Shown: positions 1-6,025 of the stretch, piece by piece
How positions within the stretch are numbered: the stretch's first letter is position 1
How the letters are laid out: every line of letters begins with the position of its first letter
Origin: Candidatus Competibacteraceae bacterium
GTDB taxonomy: Bacteria > Pseudomonadota > Gammaproteobacteria > Competibacterales > Competibacteraceae
Assembly: GCA_012032855.1 (NCBI GenBank)
Contig: JAAUQA010000222.1
Location: 1-6,025 of the forward strand
DNA: 6,025 bases
Direction of reading: 5' to 3'
Position numbers and translations under genes: made by a program
Notes under the pieces: model-generated
What the model was told of the DNA's origin: nothing
The model's input: the letters and a program-made list of their open reading frames with translations, nothing else
Databases searched by the model: none

Positions 1-163
1 AGGTTGTTTCCCGACCAAGTTGAATTTCACTGTGTTGTTTTCCCTAAAGCGTGACGTAACTACTTGTTTTGTCTTTTGCTATTGATCGGATTTTTGAGTG
101 AAAAAGGAAATGGCATGGGTTCTGCAAAATATTCCGACAGAGCAAACAGTGGAGGGAAAACCT
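1..163. other. Leader region, no clear gene
   Basis: This stretch lies upstream of the small gene at 164. One plus-strand frame is open from base 1 to a TGA at 52-54 and could be the last 17 codons of a gene entering from the left, but the piece is too short to recognise. The remainder is T-rich (about 60-96) and could hold the promoter of the small gene, but I find no convincing -35/-10 pair. A GTG at 98 would extend the small gene upstream by 22 codons; it has no Shine-Dalgarno sequence in front of it. Confidence 0.3.
151..156 (+). promoter_or_regulatory. Strong Shine-Dalgarno site deciding the start of the small gene
   Basis: GGAGGG lies 7 bases before the ATG at 164, which is near-ideal spacing. 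No comparable site precedes the in-frame GTG at 98, so this site argues for initiation at 164. Confidence 0.65.
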
Positions 164-358
164 ATGAAACCAAATACCGTGATGACTACCCGATCAAAGA
201 CGTTTAATGCCGGCATGTTAGCCATGAAAAGCCGTCCCGCTAAAGTACGCAAAGCTCGCCGGACCATCACTCAACCATTGGACCCGTTGGAACTCGAACC
301 GGTAGAAAGCTGGTCTTTGAACGACTTTTCCGATTTGTTACCGCGGGATCAATTTTGA
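164..358 (+). CDS. Small basic/acidic hypothetical protein (64 aa)
   Basis: I do not recognise this protein. It is 64 residues long from the ATG at 164, chosen because of the GGAGGG site 7 bases upstream; a GTG start at 98 would give 86 residues. The N-terminal half is basic, with several Lys/Arg including a KVRKARR stretch at about residues 27-33. The C-terminal half is acidic and proline-containing (LDPLELEPVESW at about 40-51) and ends in a short hydrophobic/acidic tail. There is no signal peptide, membrane segment or cysteine, so it is probably a soluble cytoplasmic protein. The charge split would suit nucleic-acid or partner binding, but that is speculation. It stands alone on this strand, with 135 bases of hairpin-rich spacer after it. 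The opposite-strand frame over 79-270 has no supporting start signal and is taken as a shadow. Confidence 0.55.
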   Translation: MKPNTVMTTRSKTFNAGMLAMKSRPAKVRKARRTITQPLDPLELEPVESWSLNDFSDLLPRDQF

Positions 359-359
359 A

Positions 360-426
360 TAGGGCTTACCGATCCAATTAGCCCTACGTGATCGTTGCCA
401 ATGCTTGCGCTTTCGACGTAGGGCTT
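360..426. repeat. Three-part repeat able to form two alternative hairpins
   Basis: TAGGGCTT occurs at 360-367 and again at 419-426, and its inverse AGCCCTA lies between them at 380-386. The middle copy can pair with the first (7 bp, 13-base loop). It can instead pair with the last through a longer perfect stem, AGCCCTACGT (380-389) with ACGTAGGGCT (416-425), 10 bp with a 26-base loop. The two foldings exclude each other. The second stem is followed by TGTGTTTT, a weak T-tract, so it could act as a poor Rho-independent terminator for the small gene upstream. Confidence 0.5.
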
Positions 427-493
427 GTGTTTTCCGTCGCAGTCACCAAAGCTATGGGTATAACCCCCCTGAGTTAGCCAAGGTAACGGGATT

Positions 494-677
494 GTGAGCG
501 GGACTTATTTGATTTGCGACTTATGCGGCCAGCCGGGCCGCCGGCGCGTTCCTTATCGAACAAAGCATGCGTATTTGTTATCAATGTGCTTATCAACAAG
601 CCGATCTTGAAGTACCAAGCGGCGAGGATAAGGCAGTGGAGGATGATAACCGCAGCACGGATTCCGAACAGCTATGA
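494..677 (+). pseudogene. Small zinc-ribbon-like protein, split by a frameshift
   Basis: Two short frames appear to be halves of one gene. The first starts at GTG 494 (weak AAGG about 11 bases upstream) and reads a segment with CDLCG at about residues 8-12, then hits a stop after about 37 codons. The second frame has RICYQCA right after the ATG at 567, a hydrophilic acidic tail, and a TGA at 675-677. Together they give CxxC, about 15-17 residues, then CxxC: a four-cysteine zinc-binding knuckle in a protein of about 60 residues. Joining them needs one base removed, for example in the GGG at 535-537, the CC at 551-552 or the AAA at 562-564. I do not recognise a family. It converges on the receiver/kinase gene and its stop overlaps that gene's end by 6 bases. 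The alternative is that only a 36-residue peptide from 567 is made, or that the resemblance is chance. Confidence 0.4.
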
Positions 678-1253
678 ATCCTGTGCAGGGCACTCAATAG
701 GCCTGTCATCGCGAACTAACCAACGCTTCAGCAAATCCGTCAATTGTTGACGGGTGAACGGCTTGGTCATGTAATCGTCCATACCCGCAGTAAGGCAATA
801 TTCGCGATCTGTTTCCATCGCATGGGCCGTCAGCGCGATGATCGGCGTGTACCACCGCATTTCTTTCTGTTGACCTTCTTCCAGTGCACGGATTCGCCGC
901 GTCGCTTCGAAACCGTCCATTTCCGGCATCTGACAATCCATCAAAACCAAATCGTAGGACTGTCGAGCCGCGGCGTTCAGTGCTTCCTGGCCGTTGTTCG
1001 CCAGATCGACCTGATAGCCGAATTGATCCAGCATGGCGAGAGCGACCTGTTGATTGATGGGGTTGTCTTCGGCCAGTAATATACGGTGTTTGGTGGGACG
1101 CGTTGCAGCAACAACGTTAGCCTGCTCTAAGCTATTGGTCTGTGCGGCTGAATCAGCTGATCGTGCGGGCGCGCAATGAGCGTCTGCCGCAAACTGTTCT
1201 TGCCTACTCAGAACTTGAATCGGTTCAGTTGTCTTATACCTCGCTTCTAACAA
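672..1253 (-). CDS. C-terminal receiver domain (REC2) of the hybrid kinase, split off by a frameshift
   Basis: This frame (193 codons from a TTG at 1253) encodes a linker rich in Ala/Gln (about residues 14-52) and one complete response-regulator receiver domain (about 56-180). All expected residues are present: the acidic pair E62-D63 in [10 protein letters not shown], phospho-acceptor D106 in [12 protein letters not shown], the switch threonine T142 in IIALTAHAM, and K164 in YMTKPF. No DNA-binding or HPt domain follows; the protein ends 13 residues after the domain. Independent translation is unlikely because the TTG has no Shine-Dalgarno site and overlaps the kinase frame by 20 bases. Reading this frame upstream gives [11 protein letters not shown], which completes the last helix of the preceding receiver after KPIRRSQ. 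It is therefore best read as the tail of a kinase of about 1056 residues spanning 3843-672. It would receive phosphate from H515 of the kinase or from REC1-independent transfer and pass it to an HPt protein elsewhere. Confidence 0.85.
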   Translation of the reverse strand: MLEARYKTTEPIQVLSRQEQFAADAHCAPARSADSAAQTNSLEQANVVAATRPTKHRILLAEDNPINQQVALAMLDQFGYQVDLANNGQEALNAAARQSYDLVLMDCQMPEMDGFEATRRIRALEEGQQKEMRWYTPIIALTAHAMETDREYCLTAGMDDYMTKPFTRQQLTDLLKRWLVRDDRPIECPAQDS

Positions 1254-3843
1254 GAGTCGGCGCAGTTTGAGAACGCCGTATTGGTTTGGTCAGATAATGA
1301 TTAAAAACGGTTCGTGTTTCCGCATCTAAAACTTGTGCCTTGGGGTGCAGCAGGATAGGGCGGGTGATAAACAAGGCCGGCGTAGTACGAATAAGAGCAG
1401 CTAAATTGGTTTCCGCAGGGATCGGCAATGCGCTGTCCAGAATAGTTAGCTCGAACGGCTCCGCTGTCTGAGCTTGGTGATGCACAAGTTCCAGCAGTTG
1501 GTCGGCGTCCTCGGCACTATCAGCGGGTACGCGCCACTCTGCCAACAAATCGAGCAGCGCGCTTCGTTGAACAGGATTCGCCACGCCCACCAGCACCCGT
1601 AAATCGGGTAACTCGGTAGAGGGGGTGACTATCGGGTCAATCCCGATGGCAAATCGGGCGTTAAACCAAAATCGCGAACCGCGACCGAGTTGGCTCTCTA
1701 CCCCGACCGTGCCATCCATAAGCGCAACCAGTTGCCTGACAATGGCCAGACCCAGACCGGTGCCGCCAAAACGACGCGTGGTCGAACTGTCGGCTTGCGA
1801 AAACGCTTGGAAAATATGCTTTTGCTGCTGTGTATCAATGCCGATGCCGCTATCGATGACATCGAAATGCATCCGGCATTCTTCCGGGGTAACCGACAGC
1901 GTGGTCAAACTTACGACGATTTCACCCTGAAACGTAAACTTAAGGGCGTTACCAAGCAAGTTGATGAGCACCTGTTGCAAGCGAACCTGATCACCGGCGA
2001 CGCGGTGCGGGGTATCGCCGGGAATCACACAAACCAGTTCGACGCCTTTACGGTAAGCTTGGTCGGCGAATCGCTCGGTGATTTCTTCAACCAATTCGCT
2101 GAGATCGAACTCGACGATCTCCAATCCCAGTTTACCCGCCTCGATTTTAGAGAAATCCAGAATATCGTCGATTATTCTTAACAGCGCGTTCGCTGATTGA
2201 TGAGTCGAATCAGCGAACTGGCGTTGCTGTTCCGTTAACGACGTGTTGAGCAACAACTCGCTCATACCGAGTACACCGTTCATCGGGGTGCGGATTTCAT
2301 GACTCATTTTGGCGAGAAATTCCGACTTGGCGCGGTTAGCCTGTTCGGCAGTGTCCTTGGCGGTGTGTAATGCGCGCTCGTGCTGGTCTAGCACGTTGAC
2401 TGTGAAATAAGTGACAAAAGCTGCTAACAGTAAACCGCCGACACAGACAAAAATTAATACGTTTTCATGGGCTCTGCGACTGCTGGTGAGTTCTGTTTGC
2501 AAAGCGATGCTATCGGCCTTTACCTGGCTGACCAGCCAGTTGATTTGCGCCGTGACATTCTCCGCGACGAGACGGTTCTCAGTGAGTAAACCTTGTACCG
2601 TTCCGTCCAATTGCACTACTTCACGCCGTAAACTGAACGGATTCTCGGAAGGTTCGCCGAATTCCGCTAGGCGTTGTTCTATCGTAGCGATTTGAGTGGC
2701 CAGTATGGGGTTGCGTTGCGCCAACTCGCCGGCCAAAAAGGCGTTGACAGCAATACGAAAGCGGTAACCGGATTGCTTGAATTGGTTCTGCAACAATGCC
2801 ACCAAATCGAAGGTGCCGGCTTCCGGTATAGTCATCAAAACTGCGAACAGCAGATTACCCTCGGCTTTGATATCAAGGGCATACTCCAAATTTCGCAACG
2901 CCTGTTCCACTAATTCAGTAATAGCAGTATTTGACTCTTGCACCATATCTCGGTAAGCCAAACGCAGTTCTTCTTTTGCTTGATCAATCTGTTGGTCGAG
3001 CCACGTTGCTAACTGGTTCAGGGCTGTGTCGCGTTCCTTCGGTGAGGAAGGATAGCGGCTCAGGCGGTCGATAGCGGCTGTGATCCAACCATGAACTTTT
3101 GCGTCGATCAGCGGCAATAAATTGGTAACCTTACTTTGCAGCGTTGAGAGCGCTTCCGTCCAGGCTTCGCTCGACAACGTTGCTGCAGGCGAACTTAGCC
3201 GTTGCACCACGAGGCGTAGCTCTAATAAATCGGTTAATCGTTTTGTCGTGTTGTTATGCAGGGTTTCGAACAGTTGCTGATTGCGTCGAATAGTCTGTCT
3301 TGTCGATAACTTCGCCAGCGAGGTAACGCCATACACAACCGGGCTTAGCGTGTCTATCAATTCGTTGTGGATGTGGCGCGCCTGTTCGCGGAGCGTTGCC
3401 TGCCTTTGGGCGAGTTCGGAACGGAATCGGATGATCTCCTTCAATGCGCTTAGCGAATCGCCGAGTCGGGTGACTTCTCTGCGGATATTGCCGATGGTTT
3501 CCGGTTCGACATGAGTCTCCAATTCAGTCAAATGGGACTGAATGTCGTCAATTAATCCGTCCAGCCAGCCCCCAACCTGATTCAGTTGTTCGGTGTCTTC
3601 GGAATTCGCCAGTGTAGGCGCCGATGCTGCCAATGCGGCGCTCCGTTCAGCAAGCCGTAAAGCCGCCAGGGCTTCCGGCAGTACCTCTCCGGTAATACGC
3701 GCTAGCGCTCGGCTCTGCTGATTGGCGGAATACAGAGCCAGCGCCACTGCGAAAACGAGAATAGCTGCTATAACGGCAAACGCAAGATAGAGATTGACCC
3801 TGAATTGACTTCGCGTCGTCATGCCGGTCCGCTCACTCGTCAT
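1234..3843 (-). CDS. TorS-like membrane hybrid sensor histidine kinase (HK plus first receiver)
   Basis: This is an inner-membrane sensor kinase, 869 residues in this frame. Order: TM1 at about 17-40; a long helical periplasmic domain at about 41-460; TM2 at about 461-484; a short linker with no obvious HAMP domain; HisKA dimerisation domain with phospho-histidine H515 in [11 protein letters not shown]; and a HATPase domain with the N box around N628/N632 ([12 protein letters not shown]), G1 box DSGIGI at 664-669, F box FQAFSQAD, and G2 box GGTGLGLAI at 693-701. A receiver follows at about 748-860, with D803 and K853 but without the acidic pair (VLVGVAN replaces the usual VLVVDDN), so it is probably inactive. 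The periplasmic domain has the alpha-helical style of TorS, which reads TMAO through the binding protein TorT. A binding-protein gene lies 39 bp upstream on the same strand, consistent with an operon. The start could be ATG 3843 or ATG 3822; the latter has slightly more purine-rich sequence before it. The frame breaks at 1266-1268, detaching the second receiver. Confidence 0.92.
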   Translation of the reverse strand: MTSERTGMTTRSQFRVNLYLAFAVIAAILVFAVALALYSANQQSRALARITGEVLPEALAALRLAERSAALAASAPTLANSEDTEQLNQVGGWLDGLIDDIQSHLTELETHVEPETIGNIRREVTRLGDSLSALKEIIRFRSELAQRQATLREQARHIHNELIDTLSPVVYGVTSLAKLSTRQTIRRNQQLFETLHNNTTKRLTDLLELRLVVQRLSSPAATLSSEAWTEALSTLQSKVTNLLPLIDAKVHGWITAAIDRLSRYPSSPKERDTALNQLATWLDQQIDQAKEELRLAYRDMVQESNTAITELVEQALRNLEYALDIKAEGNLLFAVLMTIPEAGTFDLVALLQNQFKQSGYRFRIAVNAFLAGELAQRNPILATQIATIEQRLAEFGEPSENPFSLRREVVQLDGTVQGLLTENRLVAENVTAQINWLVSQVKADSIALQTELTSSRRAHENVLIFVCVGGLLLAAFVTYFTVNVLDQHERALHTAKDTAEQANRAKSEFLAKMSHEIRTPMNGVLGMSELLLNTSLTEQQRQFADSTHQSANALLRIIDDILDFSKIEAGKLGLEIVEFDLSELVEEITERFADQAYRKGVELVCVIPGDTPHRVAGDQVRLQQVLINLLGNALKFTFQGEIVVSLTTLSVTPEECRMHFDVIDSGIGIDTQQQKHIFQAFSQADSSTTRRFGGTGLGLAIVRQLVALMDGTVGVESQLGRGSRFWFNARFAIGIDPIVTPSTELPDLRVLVGVANPVQRSALLDLLAEWRVPADSAEDADQLLELVHHQAQTAEPFELTILDSALPIPAETNLAALIRTTPALFITRPILLHPKAQVLDAETRTVFNHYLTKPIRRSQTAPTLVRSEV

Positions 3844-3882
3844 TGGTTTGGGCGCACAGGGGGCTTGCGGGGTGTCATGCGG

Positions 3883-4860
3883 TCAAAGCAATCCGTGGCT
3901 ACGCAGGATGTCTTCAGCATTGCTGCGATCAATGGTCATTGTGGGCAAAATTAGACGTTTTTCGACTTCCTGGCCGCGCAAAAAAGCCATCGCTTGCCGA
4001 ATGCCCTCATCGCCGGGAGTTTTGTAAAGGAATGTCGCTGTTAGGATACCATCGTAAACCCACTGCACACCCTCAGCCGGTATCCCGTCTATCCCTAAAA
4101 ATGCGATGTCCCGTTCGCGTCCCATGTCCTTAGCCGCCATATGAGCACCATAGGCCATCGGGTCGTTGTGCGCATAAACCAAATCAATCTGTTCGTGGTT
4201 TTGCAAGGTTTCCAGCATGATTTCATAGCCCAAATCCTGTTTCCAATCACCGTCACCGGGACTCCCGACCAATGCGATTCCGGGTTCTTGACTAATGACC
4301 TCATAAAACCCCTTATGCCTATCTTGCGCCGGGGTTGACGCCATGCCGCCCCATATCTCAGCAATGCGACCCCGCGCGAGTCCCGGACCACCTAATAGGT
4401 TTACCGCATAGCGCCCTGCCGCGCGACCGATCTCAAGATTGTCGCCCCCAATGAATTGAGTATAACGGTCGTTGACTAAGTCCCTATCCAAGACGAATAC
4501 GGGGATGCCGGCATTGAAAGCACGGCTGACCACCGGTGTCAGCTCTTCAGCAACCTTGGGTGAAATCAGAATGGCATCGACTGGCCGGTCGATAAACGCT
4601 TGCACATCGGCAATTTGTTTTTCCACCGTGTCCATGCCATCACGAACCAGCAATTCGAGCTGCGGATACTTGGTCGCTTCCGCGCGCAGTTCCTTGTTGA
4701 ACAACAACCGCCAAGGTTCGTTTGTCGTGGCCTGGGAGAATCCGATAACTACCTTGCGGGTATCATTAATGTTATCAAAGCCTTGCGCCAATGCCGGGAC
4801 CAAAAGCAATAACAAGCCGAGCAATAATAAGTAGTGCGGGCTTTTTCTAATCACATCCAT
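3883..4860 (-). CDS. Periplasmic sugar-binding-type protein (Peripla_BP_4, YtfQ/RbsB-like)
   Basis: This is a periplasmic ligand-binding protein of 325 residues, the normal family length. A signal peptide covers about residues 1-25: basic start, a run of leucines at 11-20, and VPALA before Q26. The mature protein has two alternating lobes. Family landmarks include VVIGFSQ at 37-43 with W50 nearby, VDAILISPK at about 94-102, IPVFVLDRD at 119-127, a DRHKGF segment at 180-185, VYAHNDPM at 228-235, and GIDG at 256-259. IGFSQ, FVLDR and YAHND.M..GA strongly recall the galactofuranose-binding protein YtfQ, so a sugar is the likeliest ligand; the specific sugar cannot be read from the sequence. No permease or ATPase gene accompanies it. 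Instead a hybrid kinase starts 39 bp downstream, which points to a sensing role like TorT or LuxP rather than uptake. The ATG at 4860 has AGG 6 bases upstream. A transport role with unlinked partners remains possible. Confidence 0.9.
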   Translation of the reverse strand: MDVIRKSPHYLLLLGLLLLLVPALAQGFDNINDTRKVVIGFSQATTNEPWRLLFNKELRAEATKYPQLELLVRDGMDTVEKQIADVQAFIDRPVDAILISPKVAEELTPVVSRAFNAGIPVFVLDRDLVNDRYTQFIGGDNLEIGRAAGRYAVNLLGGPGLARGRIAEIWGGMASTPAQDRHKGFYEVISQEPGIALVGSPGDGDWKQDLGYEIMLETLQNHEQIDLVYAHNDPMAYGAHMAAKDMGRERDIAFLGIDGIPAEGVQWVYDGILTATFLYKTPGDEGIRQAMAFLRGQEVEKRLILPTMTIDRSNAEDILRSHGLL

Positions 4861-4986
4861 TCACAACCTAAAGTTTATAAAGCTGAATTTGTGCGATGTC
4901 CCTAGCACGGTGAACCTTAATTATGCGAGGATTATACATCCAATTTCATTAAACAAGCCGTTAAGCTAAACAGTTAGAAGAAAGCA
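4861..4986. promoter_or_regulatory. Divergent intergenic region between binding protein and GH57 gene
   Basis: The 126 bases separate the starts of two divergent genes and must hold promoters for both. For the minus-strand operon I see a plausible sigma-70 pair (listed separately). For the plus-strand gene there is only a weak -10-like TATACA at 4933-4938 with no good -35. AGAAG at 4976-4980, 6 bases before ATG 4987, serves as its ribosome binding site. I find no strong inverted repeat that would mark an operator. Confidence 0.5.
4874..4902 (-). promoter_or_regulatory. Candidate sigma-70 promoter for the binding protein-kinase operon
   Basis: On the minus strand the -10 candidate is TATAAA (plus positions 4879 to 4874; 5 of 6 matches to TATAAT) and the -35 candidate is GGGACA (4902 to 4897; 4 of 6 matches to TTGACA). 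They are separated by exactly 17 bases. Transcription would begin just upstream of the ATG at 4860, leaving a very short 5' leader that would include the AGG ribosome binding site only if the start site is close to the -10. Confidence 0.35.
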
Positions 4987-6025
4987 ATGAAAGAAATCCA
5001 TCACGCACTGGTGTTGAATATGCACCAGCCCCCCAGCAATCTCGACAACCTGCTGGATACCAACGAGTGGGAAGCCAAAGAGATCCTATTCGCCTATGAC
5101 CGAATGCCCCGCACTTGTGGGGATATGAAGATATTGCCCGGGTAAATTTATCGTTCTCCGGCACGCTGCTGGAGTCGCTGGCTAATCCAGAATTTCAGAG
5201 CCGGACTTACGGGATGGTCGATTGCGGTTCGTTGTTGTGGTACTTGCAAAACCAACAGCTATTCGAAATTCTCGGCACCGGTTATTACCACCCCGTGTTG
5301 GCGTTGACGCCGGAGGCGGACTGGGACGAGCAGATCGCCCGCTGGCAGGCGATGGCCAAACATGCCTTCTGGCGCAGCCAATTCAACGGCTTTTGGCCAC
5401 CCGAAATGGGCTTCGATATGGCCCTCATTCCGCATTTGCAAAAAGCCGGCTACCGCTACGTCATGGTGGACTGTGAATACGTCGACCCGGTCGATGACAT
5501 GAGTTGGCCTGAGTTGCTGTATCGGCCGCATATCGCCGAATACGACGGTGCTGAGATCGTTGTCGTGGTCCGTGACCGCTCGTTGTCGGATGCGCAATTA
5601 GCCGGCATGGATTACGGCTGGTTTTACCACGAACTGCAAGAGCGAACCAAATGGTGCGACTTCCCACCGTTAGTCACTACCGCCACCGATGGCGACAATG
5701 GCGGCTGGTTCCGTAATGTCCATCCCTCGGCCAATTTCTGGACCTATTTTTATCGTCACGCGCTGGACGAGATACGGGCGGGTAATTCCAACATGCGCCC
5801 CACCTTTATCAGCGCCTACCTCGATAAGTTTGGCGCCCAAGGGCGGGTTACGGTCCGTCGAGGGGCATGGAACACCGATGTACATCACGGCTGGGACTTT
5901 CATCAATGGCAGGGTTCTCAGGCGCAACGCGATACTTCGCGGCGGATTCATGAGGTTAGCCGGGAATTCCACCGCATCGCTGACAGCGCGGCAACGCTGC
6001 CGGAGCCGCCGACTGGCGAACTTAC
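4987..6025 (+). CDS. Glycoside hydrolase family 57 protein (alpha-amylase/glucanotransferase type), frameshifted and 3'-truncated by the window
   Basis: GH57 enzymes are retaining hydrolases or transferases acting on alpha-glucans such as starch and glycogen. The gene starts at ATG 4987 with AGAAG 6 bases upstream. The first frame encodes 52 codons to a TAA at 5143-5145 and carries the N-terminal family motif HQP at residues 13-15. Inserting one T near 5115-5116 restores LWGYEDIARVNLSFSG and a frame open to the window end (from about 5118). In corrected numbering the other motifs follow: GTGYYHPVL with H102; GFWPPEMGF with the expected nucleophile E140; and TATDGDNGG with the expected general acid D235. 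HHGWDFHQWQG comes later and is a likely active-site loop. About 346 residues are visible and the C-terminus is missing. There is no signal peptide, so a cytoplasmic role in storage-glucan metabolism is likely. An in-frame ATG at 5214 could start a shorter product, but it would lack the HQP motif. Substrate and hydrolase versus transferase activity cannot be decided here. Confidence 0.85.

Noticed and set aside
660..690. Bidirectional terminator at the convergent gene ends
   Set aside because: The stops overlap by 6 bases and I see no stem-loop with a T-tract there.
514..750. Plus-strand open frame of 78 codons from a TTG
   Set aside because: It has no ribosome binding site, overlaps the receiver gene by about 80 bases, and destroys the paired cysteine motifs seen in the two neighbouring frames.
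744..1079. Plus-strand open frame of 111 codons
   Set aside because: It is antisense to the intact receiver domain, whose conserved Asp, Thr and Lys residues show that the minus strand is the real coding strand.
1690..2181. Long plus-strand open frame (163 codons) opposite the kinase
   Set aside because: It lies antisense to the HisKA/HATPase coding region, its translation has no recognisable domain, and the minus-strand frame carries all kinase motifs.
2380..2460. HAMP domain after TM2 of the kinase
   Set aside because: Only about 25 residues separate TM2 from the HisKA domain, too few for a HAMP, and the characteristic pattern is absent.
4472..4834. Plus-strand open frame of 120 codons
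   Set aside because: It is a shadow of the binding-protein gene, which has a signal peptide and family motifs on the minus strand.
5259..5972. Minus-strand open frames opposite the GH57 gene
   Set aside because: The plus strand carries the GH57 catalytic motifs; the minus frames show no domain and no start signals.
1..6025. CRISPR array, tRNA, insertion sequence or defence island
   Set aside because: There are no regularly spaced repeats, no cloverleaf sequence, no transposase motif and no terminal inverted repeats in the window.

Overview
The window looks like a chromosomal segment of a gammaproteobacterium. The base composition is balanced (by eye about half G+C), and the hybrid sensor kinase, YtfQ-like binding protein and GH57 enzyme all read like gammaproteobacterial proteins. 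An aquatic or methylotrophic lineage such as Methylococcales is possible, but that is a guess from protein style. No tRNA, rRNA, CRISPR array, insertion sequence or phage gene is visible.

Layout. 1-163 is a short leader with no clear gene. 164-358 (+) encodes a small 64-residue protein with a strong ribosome binding site. 359-493 is intergenic and holds three copies of one short sequence that can form two mutually exclusive hairpins. 494-677 (+) is a small CxxC...CxxC zinc-ribbon-like gene split between two frames. The minus-strand block 4860->672 is the core: a secreted sugar-binding-type periplasmic protein (4860-3883), then a large hybrid histidine kinase (3843-1234), then a receiver domain in another frame (1253-672). 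That receiver is the C-terminal part of the same kinase, detached by one extra base near 1266-1268. 4861-4986 is a divergent promoter region. From 4987 (+) to the window end runs a family GH57 glycoside hydrolase, with a one-base deletion near 5115 and its 3' end outside the window.

How the genes fit together. No ABC permease or ATPase accompanies the binding protein. It lies 39 bp upstream of a hybrid kinase with a long helical periplasmic domain, which is the arrangement of TorT-TorS and LuxP-LuxQ. The likely job is to sense a small ligand, probably a sugar, in the periplasm and pass the signal to the kinase. The first receiver has lost its acidic pocket, the second is intact, and there is no HPt domain or DNA-binding output in the window, so the phosphorelay partner lies elsewhere. 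The divergent GH57 gene makes an alpha-glucan link plausible, but the sequence does not prove it.

Caution: two confident single-base frame breaks and one probable one occur in 6 kb, all explicable by short homopolymer miscounts. Sequencing or assembly indels are at least as likely as real gene decay.
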